Shown here piece by piece: positions 11,561-22,703 of a stretch of 64,000 nt of DNA. Source of the stretch: Bilabrum cf. latius (taxonomy: Eukaryota > Bigyra: Bicosoecida > Bigyra > Bicosoecida). The translations under genes and the position numbers were made by a program. The notes under the pieces were generated by a model. The model saw nothing but the letters and a program-made list of their open reading frames with translations. It ran no database searches and was not told the origin of the DNA. The stretch is from positions 620,001 to 684,000 of the forward strand of contig OZ237753.1 of assembly GCA_965178125.1 (NCBI GenBank), in the 5' to 3' direction. How positions within the stretch are numbered: position 1 is the stretch's first letter; each line of letters opens with the position of its first letter.

Positions 11561-12196
11561 GCAGGGGTGCTCGCAACGTTCCGAGGCAATGAGCCGTGCA
11601 AATGATGGCAGGACTATAAGGAATAGAGCTCAGACGCTCCGCTCCGGCTGCCCATCGCCGCGAATGCCCCGGGTGCGAACGCCCACGACAGATGCTTTTG
11701 GGAAACCGATTGAGGACGGCCGGGAAGAGACAAGGGGCCGCGCGGCCTTGCCCGGCATCAGAGCGATTGCGATCGCAGATTGAAAAGGTTGCTGGCAGAG
11801 AGTCGGCATGGCAGCGTCGGATCTCGCGCAGGGCGGCTTGGGACCGGGAGATCGAGCCCTGCACAGGCGCTGCCAGTGAGGTCGCCAAACATTCAAAATC
11901 GCGGGACGCGCGCGCAGGGCTAGAGCCGCCGCCAGGCATCGAATTCAGATGCAATGGACACCCGAAAGAATCAACTCACACCAGTCATGCATGGGCCGGT
12001 TGGCCCTGACGATCGCTCGTGCGGCGGGGCTTGGCTGTCCATTGCTTGCTCGAAGCTTCGAGGTTTCGCTTGAAGGAAGAAAATTCGATCCAAACAGCTT
12101 GAAGGTCTCTGTCAGCAGCTCGTCCGTGGGCTGCAAAGTGTATGACAGTGCGGCCAGGCGAATCGATCCGTGCGATTTCGCAATCCGATAAAGCCA
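11355..12196. repeat. Inverted duplication arm B
   Basis: Covers the 5' coding part and upstream sequence of the acidic gene. It is repeated in opposite orientation at 14848-15708 with several small indels whose lengths are not multiples of three, so the copy is not under coding constraint throughout. Confidence 0.85.
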
Positions 12197-12235
12197 CCCC
12201 AAGCATGCCAGCGACCAACAGCCCCAAACGTATGG

Positions 12236-13823
12236 GGCATGCTGCGGATGGGACGAGGCTTCCTAGCTCTGGCGGCGTGGTTGCAGACGGCATGATCCTC
12301 GGCGGGCCAGCTGCAGCCGGGCCATCACAGCCAGGCGGCGCCGGCATCCGCAAGGACGCGATCAAGGACGTGACCCGGCTCGGGAGGGAGGCCATGCAGC
12401 GCAATTACGGCCGCGCAGGTATCCTCGCGCGGGGCCAAAAGCAGAAGAGGTCGTTGCAGCGGCGCAGCCATGCGATCGAGGAGGAGGAAGAGGAGGAGGA
12501 GGAGGAGGAGGAGGAGGAGGAGGAGGAGGAGGAGGAGGAGGAGGAGGGGGAGGGGGAGGCACGCGGATTGCACCGGAGACAAGCTACGACCGCGAGTACC
12601 GGCGCAGCGGCAGCTTCATCACTACCCGACGCCAATAGTGGGGCAGGCAAAGCTCCCCGCGAGGAAATCGAAGACCGTGCCGTGCCAGACGGCACGGATG
12701 GCGTCGTCGACATCGAAGTGGTGGTCGCCCGTGGCTCCCATGCCTTCCTGCTGCAGGAGCCGGCGTCTCGGGCAGCCCCACCTGCTGCAGCAGCCGGCGG
12801 TCGAGGGAGGTCGCAGCTAGGCTCGGCGGGCTAGGTGCCGATGGACCCAGCCGCTGAGGGGGGTCGTGCTCGGCATGGCCGCAAGCGCGCCACCGCCCCC
12901 CAGCGTCCGCGAGACGAGAACGAGGATGCGGTACCGGCACCCGCCAAGAAGAGGAGGAGTGGCGAGGGCGAGGCAGTGCCAGCCGCCTCTGCGTTAGAGG
13001 AGCAAAGGACAGCGGTGCTTGTGGATTCAGCCAGGCGCGGGGTGCTGCTGCAGCAAGCCGTGACTGTCCCGACTTCATCATCATCATCCTCAGCGCGGCT
13101 CCCATCGACCTCGGTAGAGTGGAAGCACATCTCCACTCCCATCGACCAGGACTAGGGGCTGTACGGCTTGCTTCACCCCGAGGCTGCTGTTCACAGCAAC
13201 CTTGCCGTAAGGCGGTTTGCGTCCTTGCACGCCCTCGTGCAGCTGGTGGGTGCCGGCGGCGTCGAGCCGGGCAGTGCCACGCACGGCCAGCTGCGGGAGG
13301 CAGCAGCGTATGCAGTGCGCATGTTCAATGAGTCTGGGGCTAGCAAGCCCGGCGGAGGAGGCGTGCCAAAGCAGCAGCGGTGTCTCGTCACAAAGCAGCT
13401 GAAGCGGAAGGACATCCTGCAGCGGATACTGGACGCGTTGGCAGTCGGCGACGTCAGCTCTGCCTTGTGTCTCGGGGGGCCGCACCTGCAGTCTGTCGAG
13501 AAGCTCGGCGAAGCAATGGCGAGACTTCAAAGCATCAGCGATCCTGAATCAGCGGGATCTGTGGCTGGCTCTTCCGCCGGAGGTCGGGGCGCGCGACTCG
13601 CGGCGCAGATTGTAAGCGGCATGGAGGCCGCCCTGGGCATCGACCTTGCTGTGAAAGCTCGGGGATCGGCTGGTTAGACCGACAGAGACCCAGATATCGT
13701 CACGTGGATGGCGCTCGGGTTAAAGGGCGCCGGAGACGCGGCTGCGTTAGACGTTGCAACCCGCGCAAGGGTGGCTGTGGGCAGCGGCATGCTTGCCGCA
13801 CGGCTCGTGATGGAGGCTCTTCC
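12236..13823. repeat. Inverted duplication arm A' of the acidic-protein gene
   Basis: Reverse-complement copy of 8842-10402. The arms are separated by about 1.8 kb that holds the 5' part of the acidic gene and arm B, so the locus can fold into a long imperfect hairpin. Confidence 0.9.
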
Positions 13824-13828
13824 GACTA

Positions 13829-13940
13829 ATTCTGATCATCGCGGTGTGCGTTTACGCTAGAGCTTTTCTGTTTACGTTTCGATGGAACATTCACCGTGGC
13901 AACTGTACCAGACATGCCCCGTCCCGCCAGCTGCACCGGA
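13829..13940. repeat. Inverted repeat D
   Basis: About 110 bp matched in opposite orientation at 17475-17586 with roughly 90 percent identity by eye. It lies directly next to arm A', and its partner lies directly next to the sulfatase copy, linking the two rearrangements. Confidence 0.75.
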
Positions 13941-14098
13941 ATTCTGGTCCGTACACACAACCGCACCCGGGCCGTCATGGCCCAGTGGTTGCAGGTCCCA
14001 GACCCCCCTGCCTCGCGGACACCGCTGGAGGGGGTCCCGCACATTGCTGTGTTTCGAGCGCACACGGTATTGAATCGTGCAGGTCGACGACTGCTGCA

Positions 14099-15070
14099 TC
14101 AAGAGATTGTGCTGCTGTGCGCGCCCCCCTCTGCTGGGAAGAGGAGGCACGAGCCTGAGGCGACCCACCGCGGTGAGGGCCGGGCGATGCCAGCGGGGGC
14201 AAGCGAGGATGGGTGCGCATACCATCGTGCGGAGGCGGTGCCACCGTGGGCGCTCAATCGAAGCACGGATGCTTCTTCTTCCTCTGTATATTCCGCGGAG
14301 CGTCTCCTGTCCCTGCCCCCACCCGTGCCCCAGGTCCACCCCTGACGGCTAGCAGGTGCATCCACCGACGGTGGGGGATATCCGTAGACTGCCGTAGGCA
14401 TAAAGAGCCAATCAACCCCTGGCTCGACATGTCCACATGTGCAACAAGACATCACACTTGCCAATGCTGTGTGCTGTTCGAACCAAGCTGCCACATCTGG
14501 CAGCGGCGGCTCCCGTCGGCGCCCGGCGGCCACACCACGCCGGCCCGGCCGCCCATCGGGGGTCTCCGAGTCTCGGCGATGATTATGAGCCCCCCAGCTC
14601 CCGGCCGCCGCACACAACTGCACCCACTATTCCGAGCGAAATCCAGGACTCGATGGCGATTCCGACGCTAACGGTTCCTCCCAATCGTTCCAAGCGCTCG
14701 CACGCCCGCTTCCAGTTCCCGCCAAGGAGTCTTTCTGGGCGGCGCAGAGTCGAAGAGCTGCTGCGCACACATTCTGGGACCATGCGTCGCCCTGAAAGTC
14801 CCTTACCGCCAGGCCTACGGGGCAATCGTCGCTTGAGCCGGTTTTATCGGATTGCGAAATCGCACGGATCGATTCGCAGATCCTGGCCGCACTGCCATAC
14901 ACTTTGCAGCCCACGGACGAGCTGCTGACAGAGATCTTCGCCCCCTGAACAGGAGCATTTGAGCTTCCAGTTGGCATTGCTGCCATCCAAGCCGTCTGGA
15001 TCGGGTTTTCTTTCCTCAAGCGAGACCTCGAAGCTTCGAGCAAGCAATGGACAGCCAAGCCCCGCCGCAC
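14099..15070 (-). CDS. Uncertain open frame in the duplicated region
   Basis: 323-codon frame with one TAG (14627), ending at TGA 14099. Its first part lies inside duplication arm B', where indels between arms break the frame, so coding status is doubtful. No domain is recognised. Confidence 0.2.
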
Positions 15071-15708
15071 GAGCGATCGTCAGGGCCAAGCGGCCCATGC
15101 ATGGCTGGTGTGAGTTGTTTCGTTCGGTGCTAGCGTCCATTGCATCTGAATTCGATGCCTGGCGGCGGCTCTAGCCCTGCGCGCGCGCCCCGCGATTTCA
15201 ATGCCTGTGCAGGGCTCGATCTCCCGGTCCCAAGCCGCCCTGCGCGAGATCCAACGCTGCCATGCCGACTCTCTGCCGGCAACCTTTCCAATCTGCGATC
15301 GCAATCGCTCTGATGCCGGGCAAGGCCGCGCGGCCCCTTGTCTGTTCCCGGCCGCCATCAATCGGTTTCCCAAAAGCATCTGTCGTGGGCGTTCGCACCC
15401 GGGGCATTCGCGGCGATGGAGAGCCGGAGCGGAGCGTTTGAGCTCTATTCCTTATAGTTGCACCAGCATTTACACGTCTCACTGCCTCGGAACGTTGCGA
15501 GCACCCCTGTATGCCCCAGGTTTGCACCCCTTTCCGTGCGTGTGCAGGTCGGGCGCACGAGCGCGACGCTGGCCCGCGGCCCCGCACGGCAGCCGGCGGT
15601 GGCGGGGAGCGCAACCGTCGAGCGAGCTGGCGAATCCAGGCACGTGTCGCCGCCGGGTGTCGCGCACGGCAGGGCCCGGCGCGGGGATCTGTCGACGTCG
15701 GCAGGTGC
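14848..15708. repeat. Inverted duplication arm B'
   Basis: Reverse-complement copy of 11355-12196, ending a few bases before the ATG of the RING gene at 15713. The promoter of that gene may therefore derive from, or abut, the duplicated promoter/5' region. Confidence 0.85.
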
Positions 15709-15712
15709 GGTG

Positions 15713-16684
15713 ATGTCGAGCAGGAAGCTGACCGAATTCGGTTCGATTCGCAGCCTAATCCCGCAGTGCTACCACTGCGGAGCAGGGCTAGACCCAAGGG
15801 ATCCCAAGCGACCCATACTATACATTCCAATTTGTCATTGCCGCTTATGCGAGTCCTGTTTCCGGCTGCGAAAAGTCCATTGCCCAGGCGTGGATTGCAA
15901 TGAGCCTGCAACCACTAGCGAAAAGGTGATGAGGCTCGACCTAGGCGCTTCAGCCTCGCGCGCATAGACGATCCTGGGACGAATGATATTGCTTTCGTAC
16001 CAGTACCCCCTCGAGTATAGGAACAGGGCTGAGCTTTGTCGCGAGACGGAGGAGTGGGCGCGCTCTGTGCGAGCACGACTGCCAGTGGCCCGCCCCCGCG
16101 CCGCACCCGGCACCCAGCCCGTGCATGCCACGCCAGCGGACCCAGTCGCCGCGGCATACCGTTCCACCAGCAGGAGCAACGTATCTACGGTCCTGGGGAC
16201 GACTCCGGGCTCGAACAAGCGCCGAGCTGCTCCAACTGCGACGCCCTGGATGGTCTCACCCTCCGCATCGGGCAGAAGGGGTGATGGGGAGAGACGCGTC
16301 TCCACGCACGCAAGTCTTCCACCGGGGCGTGGCGTCTTCGAGAGCAGCAAGAGCGCCGCTGCAGAGGCCCGTGGGGGGCCCGGCAGGCGGAGAGGCGAGG
16401 GCGAGGCACAGCCACTGGCAGTCTGGATGGTTGCCGCGATGGCGAGCAGGGGCAGCAAGGTGGGGATGCCAAACAGGAAGAGGCGCCGAGTGACCGGCGC
16501 GAGGGAACCGACCACCCTTGTCGAGAAGCAGGAGAACGAGGCGCGTAGCACCGGGGCTCCCTCGGCTCTGCCACACGAAGCAGACGACCATGGCCAGGAG
16601 CAGCCATCGAGCGTGGCTAGTATTCGGTCAAGAGACAATGTGGATCCCTTGAAGATGTCGTTCGATGACATCTTTGGCCCGTGA
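15713..16684 (+). CDS. RING-finger protein, MAT1/Tfb3-like
   Basis: 323-residue frame from ATG 15713 to TGA 16684 with one TAG at 15965. The N-terminus is a cysteine array C19-x2-C22, C41-H-C43, C46-x2-C49, C57-x4-C62. The core CHCRLCESC resembles CGHTLCESC of MAT1, the assembly subunit of CDK-activating kinase in TFIIH, but with Cys where the RING His normally is. The segment after the ring (RMILLSYQYPLEYRNRAELC) could match the MAT1 helix that follows the ring. The C-terminal half is basic and low-complexity, ending SFDDIFGP. RING identity is fairly secure; MAT1 identity is tentative. The gene starts five bases after duplication arm B'. Confidence 0.6.
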
Positions 16685-17474
16685 CTCTGAGGCGGTCGAC
16701 CCGGTCATCTAGCCTACACAGAAAGTGGCGCGCTAGCCCTCGCGCCGCCGAGCGAGCTCGCCCATGACCAGGCGAGACGCTACGCGCTGCGCTCGATTTG
16801 CTTTGAACGTTGATTGTTCGAATAATGCTGCAAAGTGCTAGTCGTATCGATGCTATTTGATTCATGTTGACCTGTTAAGTATTCCTTGGCTGGCCAGGAT
16901 CCGTGGAGAGGCTCAAGTTGGGGTCTCATGGGGCAGCACCACGATACGCGACTAGATTTATTTCTGGGATACGAGAAGCTGAATACGGGCTTTTGAAAAG
17001 CAATTATGGCTATTGACCCTTTGCGTCAGCTGGAAACTCTGGATTGAGACGAGACCAAGCATACCAAGTTCACCACCCTGGATATCACCGATCCCAAGGT
17101 CTGAGGATGTATCGCGTACATGTGAACAAATCCAATTCAGGATCTGTCGCCGAAGGCAAGAGCAAAGATGTACGGCAGCTATGTCAAGCAGGATAATGGT
17201 GTGACCGTCAAGAAGCTGAAGGAGCTGCTGCGGGGCGCTCCAGCTGTGACAGCGGTACCGAGTGCGGGACGCTGGCCGAGCTGCGAGACCACTGTAAGCA
17301 GGTCCTGCTAGGAATAGCTGCAGGCCCACCTACTGCTGTACGAGGAGGCCCAGAGAAACCAGACTCGGATAGGAGCCAGCAGTCGGAATCACGTGGCCGG
17401 GTGCAGGTGGTGCTTAAGGTGGTCAAAGCAGATCCGGAGTCCGGATCCGGATCCGTTTGGTGACGGCATTCCGA
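16685..17474. other. Unassigned stretch with a possible coding fragment
   Basis: No complete gene found. Around 17167-17260 one frame reads MYGSYVKQDNGVTVKKLKELL, which resembles the first helix of a SAP DNA-binding motif, and a second frame just downstream (GTLAELRDHCKQVLLG) also looks coding. The pair suggests an exon with missed splice sites or a frameshifted remnant. Not resolvable by eye. Confidence 0.3.
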
Positions 17475-17586
17475 TGCAGCTGGCGGGACGGGGCATGTCT
17501 GGTACAGTTGCCACGGTGAATGTTCGATCGAAACGTAAGCAGACAAGCTCCAGCGTACACGCACACTGCGATGATCAGAATTCGTC
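17475..17586. repeat. Inverted repeat D'
   Basis: Partner of 13829-13940, opposite orientation. It is followed at once by the sulfatase-derived copy. Confidence 0.75.
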
Positions 17587-17693
17587 GAATCCCTGGTGAT
17601 GAGGTGCGCTTTGTACTACTACTAGGGCGATCCGATTTTCGAAAGCACGCTGCGCGACGACGCCTCGAGGGTCGAAACATCGTGACGCGTGTT

Positions 17694-18242
17694 ATGCGCG
17701 GCATATTGGCTTCTGTGGCAGCTGGACTATTACTCATACTGTCAGCTGCAGCTTCCAATGTCGTATTTATCCTGACAGATGACATGCGAGATCGTTAGTA
17801 GTCCCGGGTCTGCCGCCATTCGTACTGCAACTGTGCGACAGAGCGGTCAATCATGTTTGGTTTCCTTGATCTGCAACCATCAATGGTATTAAATTAGTAG
17901 CAGAGCCGCAAGATGCACGCGATCCAATACGTTTGGAGCCATTGCATCGCAGGGATGAAGTTCTGGGGGCGGGGACCGAGGTGGTGATGCCCAAGGCCCA
18001 CGCGAACCTGATCTCCAAGGGGGCCCGGTTCAACAACTCCTTCATTCACGTCCCGATCTGCTGCCCATCAAGGGCCGCGATCCAGACTGGCCGCACGATG
18101 ACCAACAACGGGGTCATCGACAACTCGTGCGGGGGCACGGCGTTCCAGAAGGGCGCCGAGAAGGACAACATGGCGTCCATGGCGAGCAGGCAGCTGGCAG
18201 GAGTGTTCAACGCGTTCTACTCTGGGAAGTACCTCAATACCC
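17694..18242 (+). pseudogene. Truncated inverted copy of the sulfatase 5' end
   Basis: Starts with the same signal peptide (MRG-x-LASVAAGLLLILSAAA) and SNVVFILTDDM, then the same intron and exon-2 start through CCPSR and on to SGKYLNT, after which homology stops. The donor is gcgaga instead of gtgaga, so splicing would need a GC donor. About 600 of the parent's residues are missing. The last about 12 shared residues are encoded by different synonymous codons while the preceding sequence is nearly identical, suggesting a mosaic. The copied segment also includes the parent's promoter (homology begins near 17596). Confidence 0.75.
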
Positions 18243-18346
18243 GAACAATAGCTCGATATGCTGAGAGGTCAGCCTCGCGCTGTTTAGTAGACTATCGGAT
18301 CGAACGACAAGCACTACAGGCAGCTGCTCCGCCCGACTGGGCATAG

Positions 18347-18671
18347 GCGCTGCGCTGTGTTGGCAATATACGACTCCAACAAGTTCGTGGCAAGGGTCAG
18401 GCCGCAGGTCGTGTCGATACATGGTGGGGCACGATGGCTCATGAACCATATCCGCATTCAGGAATCCGGATCTAGCACCACGCGGGGCCAGTCAAGGACG
18501 GTCCATCCCTCCAGGATGCCGCGCGGTTCTGCTACTTCCTGCCCCGATACAGGCACTTGCAGCGCGGCGATTCTGAAATGTACCTCACCGCTGTGCTTGG
18601 TCGCAATTCCAACGAACTGGATGCATTCGTTAGAACTCCTGTTCATCTATCAAACGAAAAATTCCAATTCT
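18347..18671 (+). pseudogene. Possible remnant of an unrelated coding sequence
   Basis: In the frame continuing from the sulfatase copy, apart from TAGs, the translation reads ARFCYFLPRYRHLQRGDSEM and LTAVLGRNSNELDAFVRTPV, which look like a folded domain. A second frame upstream (LAIYDSNKFVARVRPQVVSI) also looks coding, implying a frameshift between them. It runs into the 3' end of the Miro gene on the other strand. Family not recognised; probably decayed. Confidence 0.3.
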
Positions 18672-21600
18672 TTACTGCCTTCCATCCACCCTCGCGTGTT
18701 CCTCCTCGCTCGGGCCTAGCTGACACTCGGTGTGCTTGCCGGTGCCGCCCGCGCCAGGTACGACTCCTCCCCTACCGTACCGGAATGCAGCTCCCCCAGC
18801 CGCCAGAACCGAAGCGGAGAGCCCCGCAAGCCCAAATCCACGCCCCCCTCCTGCCATGGGACTGGAGGCCCGCACACCGCCCGCAGCTGCTTCACCAGCC
18901 GTCGCATGACTGTGGCCAGTCCCCACTGCACCCGCGTTTGCTCCGTCTAGCTTCAGGAGCTGCCTGACCTGCCGCCAGACCCGCACCGCCGCTTTCGCCA
19001 CCTCGCACACGGCCAAACCCCCGATCCTCTTCGCCTTCTTTGTTCCCTCCTCCCACTGCCGCTTGCCGCTCTCCGTGAACCCAAAGTAGCCCACGGCCCC
19101 CGCGGCAGCAAGCACCGCAACGAGCAGCCCCGTGGCCGCACCGGCCCTGGCCCACTGCCTGCCGCTGTCCGCCGCCCTATCCTCCTCGGCCCAGCGCTTG
19201 GTCCTCTCCGCCGTCATGGGCGACTCGGAGAACGCCATGGTGGACAAGCCGGCGCACAGGCCCACCATGTCCGAGGCCCCCTTCCGCGTCTCTGTCCTGA
19301 CGGCCTGCACGTCAAGCTCCTCCATCCTCCGGAGCAGCAGGGCCAGCGGGGAGCCCTCAGCTACACGGGAGGGGGGCGGGCCCCTGTAGGACACCGCCAC
19401 TGCCACACCGTCGGGCGCGTCCTCCACGCACCGGATCGCGAAATCGACCGACCGCTCGCTGCGGCCGTCCGCGTGCACCAGCAGCACGTCAGCCTGCGCC
19501 GCCGCCAGCCGCAGGACCTCTCCCCTCAGGCTCTCCGGGAACTCCGAGACGAGGAGCAGCCTGGGCCTCGAGTTCACCTCGGTCTGCTGCCTGAGGGCGT
19601 CCTCTCGGCCTAGCTGCTCGGCCATCGAGTCGTGTACCTGCTGCACACGCACCCTCTGCGTGACCGCGTAGTGCACGGGAGTCTCCCACCCGAACTCGCC
19701 ACCGTCCTCGCCCTCGTCCTCGTCCACTGCAGCCGCGTCCCGGTCCCGCAGCCCGCCCGCCGCGCCGATGCCAGAGGAGGCCTCGGCGGGCGAGGCAGTG
19801 CTGCCTCCGTCGCTCGCCGCGGACGAGATTGTGGCGGCAAGCGCGGGGTTCGAGCTCGCGGCCGGGGGCCTGTTGTCCACGCCGCCCGCTGGCGGGGGAT
19901 TGGTCGCGACGCTGGCTCCGTGCAGGTGCTGGTGCATGAGCCAAGACTTGCCACTGCCCCTGGATCCAACGAGAAAGACACGCCTGGAGCTCGGGAAGCG
20001 CGCCTCGCCGGCCACCTTGGCAAAGTCCCTGTCCGTGCGGCTCTGCAGGATCTTGGCGCCGGAGGAGAGGGAGGGCATGGCCAGCAGCCCGCCCATCCGC
20101 CTCGTCCACGCGCGGTGCGTCTGCCTGTGCGCCTTGCGCAGGTTAGCCTGGCGGAAGGCCCACCGCGGGGACTGCCTGGTCTTGAGCAGCGGCTCAAAGT
20201 CCTCCATCTGGCGGTCCACGTCGTCCGAGGGCCGGAGCCTCTCGTCGTCGCACGCGGTATCCAGGGAACAAGAGGTGGAGAAGCCCAGGGCGTACATGCC
20301 CTTGAGCGCCTGCTTCGGAGCCACGCAGGCCAGCAGCTGCCAGGCTGCGATCCACTGCGCCTGCGATATCTCCCACTGCTCCCCGCGGTCACCCTCCCCT
20401 TCCTCCTCCTCAAACATGCCGTACCGCACGCAGCAGGGGAACCTGAGGTTGCCGCCGCGAGCCGAGACCCTGCGCAGCTGGACGGCGCTCATGCCCGCCC
20501 GTGCCGCGGCCTCCGCCTCGTCCTCCTCCTGGCCCGGGAGCCACCACGCGTGCTCACCGTCCACCACCCCGAAGCAGTCCTCCATCCCCGGGCACCTGTG
20601 GAAGATGCTCGCGAAGTAGTCCCGGCTCACCATCCCCTCCTCGTCCTGCACCTCACGGAAGCAGGCCCCCAGGAATTCCTTCCCCGCCTCGCTCAGCTCC
20701 ATGAAGCCGTCCAGCCTGTGACCCGGTCCTGCACCTTTCTGCGCGCCCTGGCTGAGCAGCGCCTGCGCCTCCTTCGAGTAGTAGGGGGGCAGCTCGTTGT
20801 CGGGGATCGCGGGCAGCGCCCTCGGGGGCCGCATGGCCAGCAGGGGCATGAGCAGCATGAGGTACCTCCGGAGGGCCAGGGCCTGGGGCAGGCCGGCCAC
20901 GCCCGCCTGTCGGGCCGCCTCCAGGTCGTCCGCTGCATCTGTTTCTGCGTCTGCCCTGCACCCAGGGAACACAAAGTACCCGGGGGGCGGGGAGTCGTCC
21001 CCGTAAGGGCCCGAGACGACGTAGTTGAGCCTGCGAAGGACGGCCGCAAGCTGCTCGGGGTTGTCGCTTCCGATGCTCCGGAGCTGGTGGAGGAGTCCGT
21101 TCCCGGTCATGCCCGACTTGGCGCCCTCCGTGCCCTCTGGTATGGCCAGGGGGTGCCTCTCCTCCTCCTCATTATCATCGCCTGCCCCTCCCGCGGGGCC
21201 GAGCTTCTCCACGAGGGTCCTGACGATCTGCTTCGCCACGTCGGGGGAGGCGTCCATGTTGAAGGCCTCGGCCAGCAGCCTGGGCAGCTCCTGGTCCACC
21301 GAGAGAACAGCGTCCCTGTCCTGGTTGAAGACCGCGAAGATGCGCTCGATGGAGCGGTACATGCCAGAGGCCACGACCATCTGGGTGTCACCGCCCACTC
21401 TCTGCGGTGCGAGGGTGCAGTGTGTTGCAGTGCAGGGCGGGGTATTGCACGACAGGGCAAGGCAGCGCAAGGCAGCGCAGGGCAGGGCAGGGCAGCTCAT
21501 GCTGAAGCGGTGCTGTGCATCCTACAGCCAGGAGCCAAGCCCCGAGCCCGAGGCTCCTGGGGCGTGACATGGCGCGCAATCAAGGATCACGGGTACGCAC

Positions 21601-22458
21601 ACAAGCGCGCAATACCTCCCTCACCTGCTCCGAAAACGTCGCGCCGTCTGGGAACCTGGTCCTGCCGATGATCTGGTCGACCGCTTGCACCAGGCCGGCG
21701 GCATTGGCCTTGGCTGACACCAGGCAGCCGCTGATCGAGATCGTCTGCGATGCGTAGGAATGAAAGGTAGGAGACGATAAGGCAGCAATTGAATTCATTG
21801 GCGCTCGGTAAGGGTTGCCATGCCACCGTGGGCCCCGGGCCTGATGCTCACGATGCCGGCATCTCGTGCGGCTTCCAGGAGCTCGTCAAAACTTTCCGCT
21901 GCCGGGTCATTTTGAGCCAGCACCGCATCCGAGCAGGTACCAACAAGTACTACTTCCATGTCACGGGCGTCTTGGTACGCCTTGTAGAGCTCAGGGATCC
22001 ACTATCCCACCACCCTGTCGCGCGTCCTGTCGTTCACAGGTTTCGAATCCGTGCGGACACAGAGCAGTACAACATGCGGTTTGCGACTCTAGATGAATTC
22101 TCTGACTGTACCTTTGCCATCAACTGCAATGTCTGGGTCAAAAAGAGTCACTTTGAAGCGCTTGCTGCCGCCCTGTGTCTGCACAACTCGGATTTCATCG
22201 CCTTGCTCCCGGACGTCCTCCCTGAACTCGTTGTCAATATATGTGCGCTTTATAGATGTTCGTCCGCTACCCTCTGCGAATTCGAAGCACGGTAAGCAAT
22301 GAAAGGCTGCGGGTGCGCAAGATGCCGCCCGACGACATTCCGGGCCGCTGACATGTCCTGCTCCGGACGCGGACCAATCTCTCACTGTCGCCCAAAATGG
22401 CAACCTTGATTTCGTCGCCATATTGCATCTTGAGTGGTGCTCCATCTGTTGCCGACAT
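18672..22458 (-). CDS. Miro-type mitochondrial Rho GTPase (four exons)
   Basis: Outer-mitochondrial-membrane GTPase for mitochondrial movement and ER contact. Exons: 22458-22386, 22273-21852, 21744-21625, and 21401 (or 21380) to 18672; phases agree at every join. Splicing builds the first P-loop GDKGSGRT (23-30, Arg replacing the usual Lys). It also joins VVLVGTCSD to the SAK motif of the N-terminal GTPase. An EF-hand with degenerate loop (NQDRDAVLSVDQE) follows, then EF-hand-associated regions, a second GTPase P-loop (GSRGSGKS) and a membrane helix (GLLVAVLAAAGAVGYFGF). About 1,114 residues against about 620-650 usual. Odd: some 120 residues follow the membrane helix, although Miro is normally tail-anchored. 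Two TAGs lie in exon 2 and none in the 900-codon last exon. Stop TAA. Confidence 0.88.
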
Positions 22459-22703
22459 GGGGGCTATTTTGCCCGCCGAAACCCGGGCAAAACACCCCAA
22501 ATCGGATTTTTTCGAATTTGCACCATATCGACCAACGGTCGCGAGCGACGGCAGGTTCCGAACGAGCGAGAAGTGCAGCCGAAAAAGCAGTGCTAGCCCG
22601 AACAATATGGATATTGGGGCACGAAGAAATAGGTTTACCCACCGGAAAGCAGTGAGCCGGTGATTCGGCTGGCGCATCCGGAGGATCGCCACCTTTTTCT
22701 CAA
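22459..22703. promoter_or_regulatory. Divergent promoter, Miro / CENP-C
   Basis: 245 bp between two ATGs pointing away from each other. It is more AT-rich than flanking exons and includes an aaatcggattttttcgaa stretch. No TATA box or known site was recognised. Assigned by position only. Confidence 0.55.

Larger units (their letters stand above)
12142..14073 (+). pseudogene. Truncated chimeric copy of the acidic-protein gene
   Basis: Frame open from ATG 12142 to TGA 14073 with TAGs at 12832, 13153, 13675 and 13858. The central part (12236-13823) equals the middle of the acidic protein, from GHAADGTRLPSSGG through the stretch ending GSGMLAARLV. The first about 31 and last about 80 residues are unrelated. 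The 5' end, acidic domain and C-terminal domain of the parent are missing. It may be transcribed as a chimera, but the simplest reading is a duplicate fragment left open by chance and recent origin. Confidence 0.6.

Noticed and set aside
11949-12191. Small ORF (ending IDPCDFAIR) present in both arms B and B' as a transposon gene
   Set aside because: Indels between the two arms are not multiples of three and change the frame, so there is no sign of coding constraint. No transposase motif or terminal repeats were found.
19632-21671. 679-codon plus-strand ORF
   Set aside because: It is the antisense shadow of the Miro last exon. Its composition is Arg/Val/His-rich with no domain, whereas the minus strand has clear GTPase and EF motifs.
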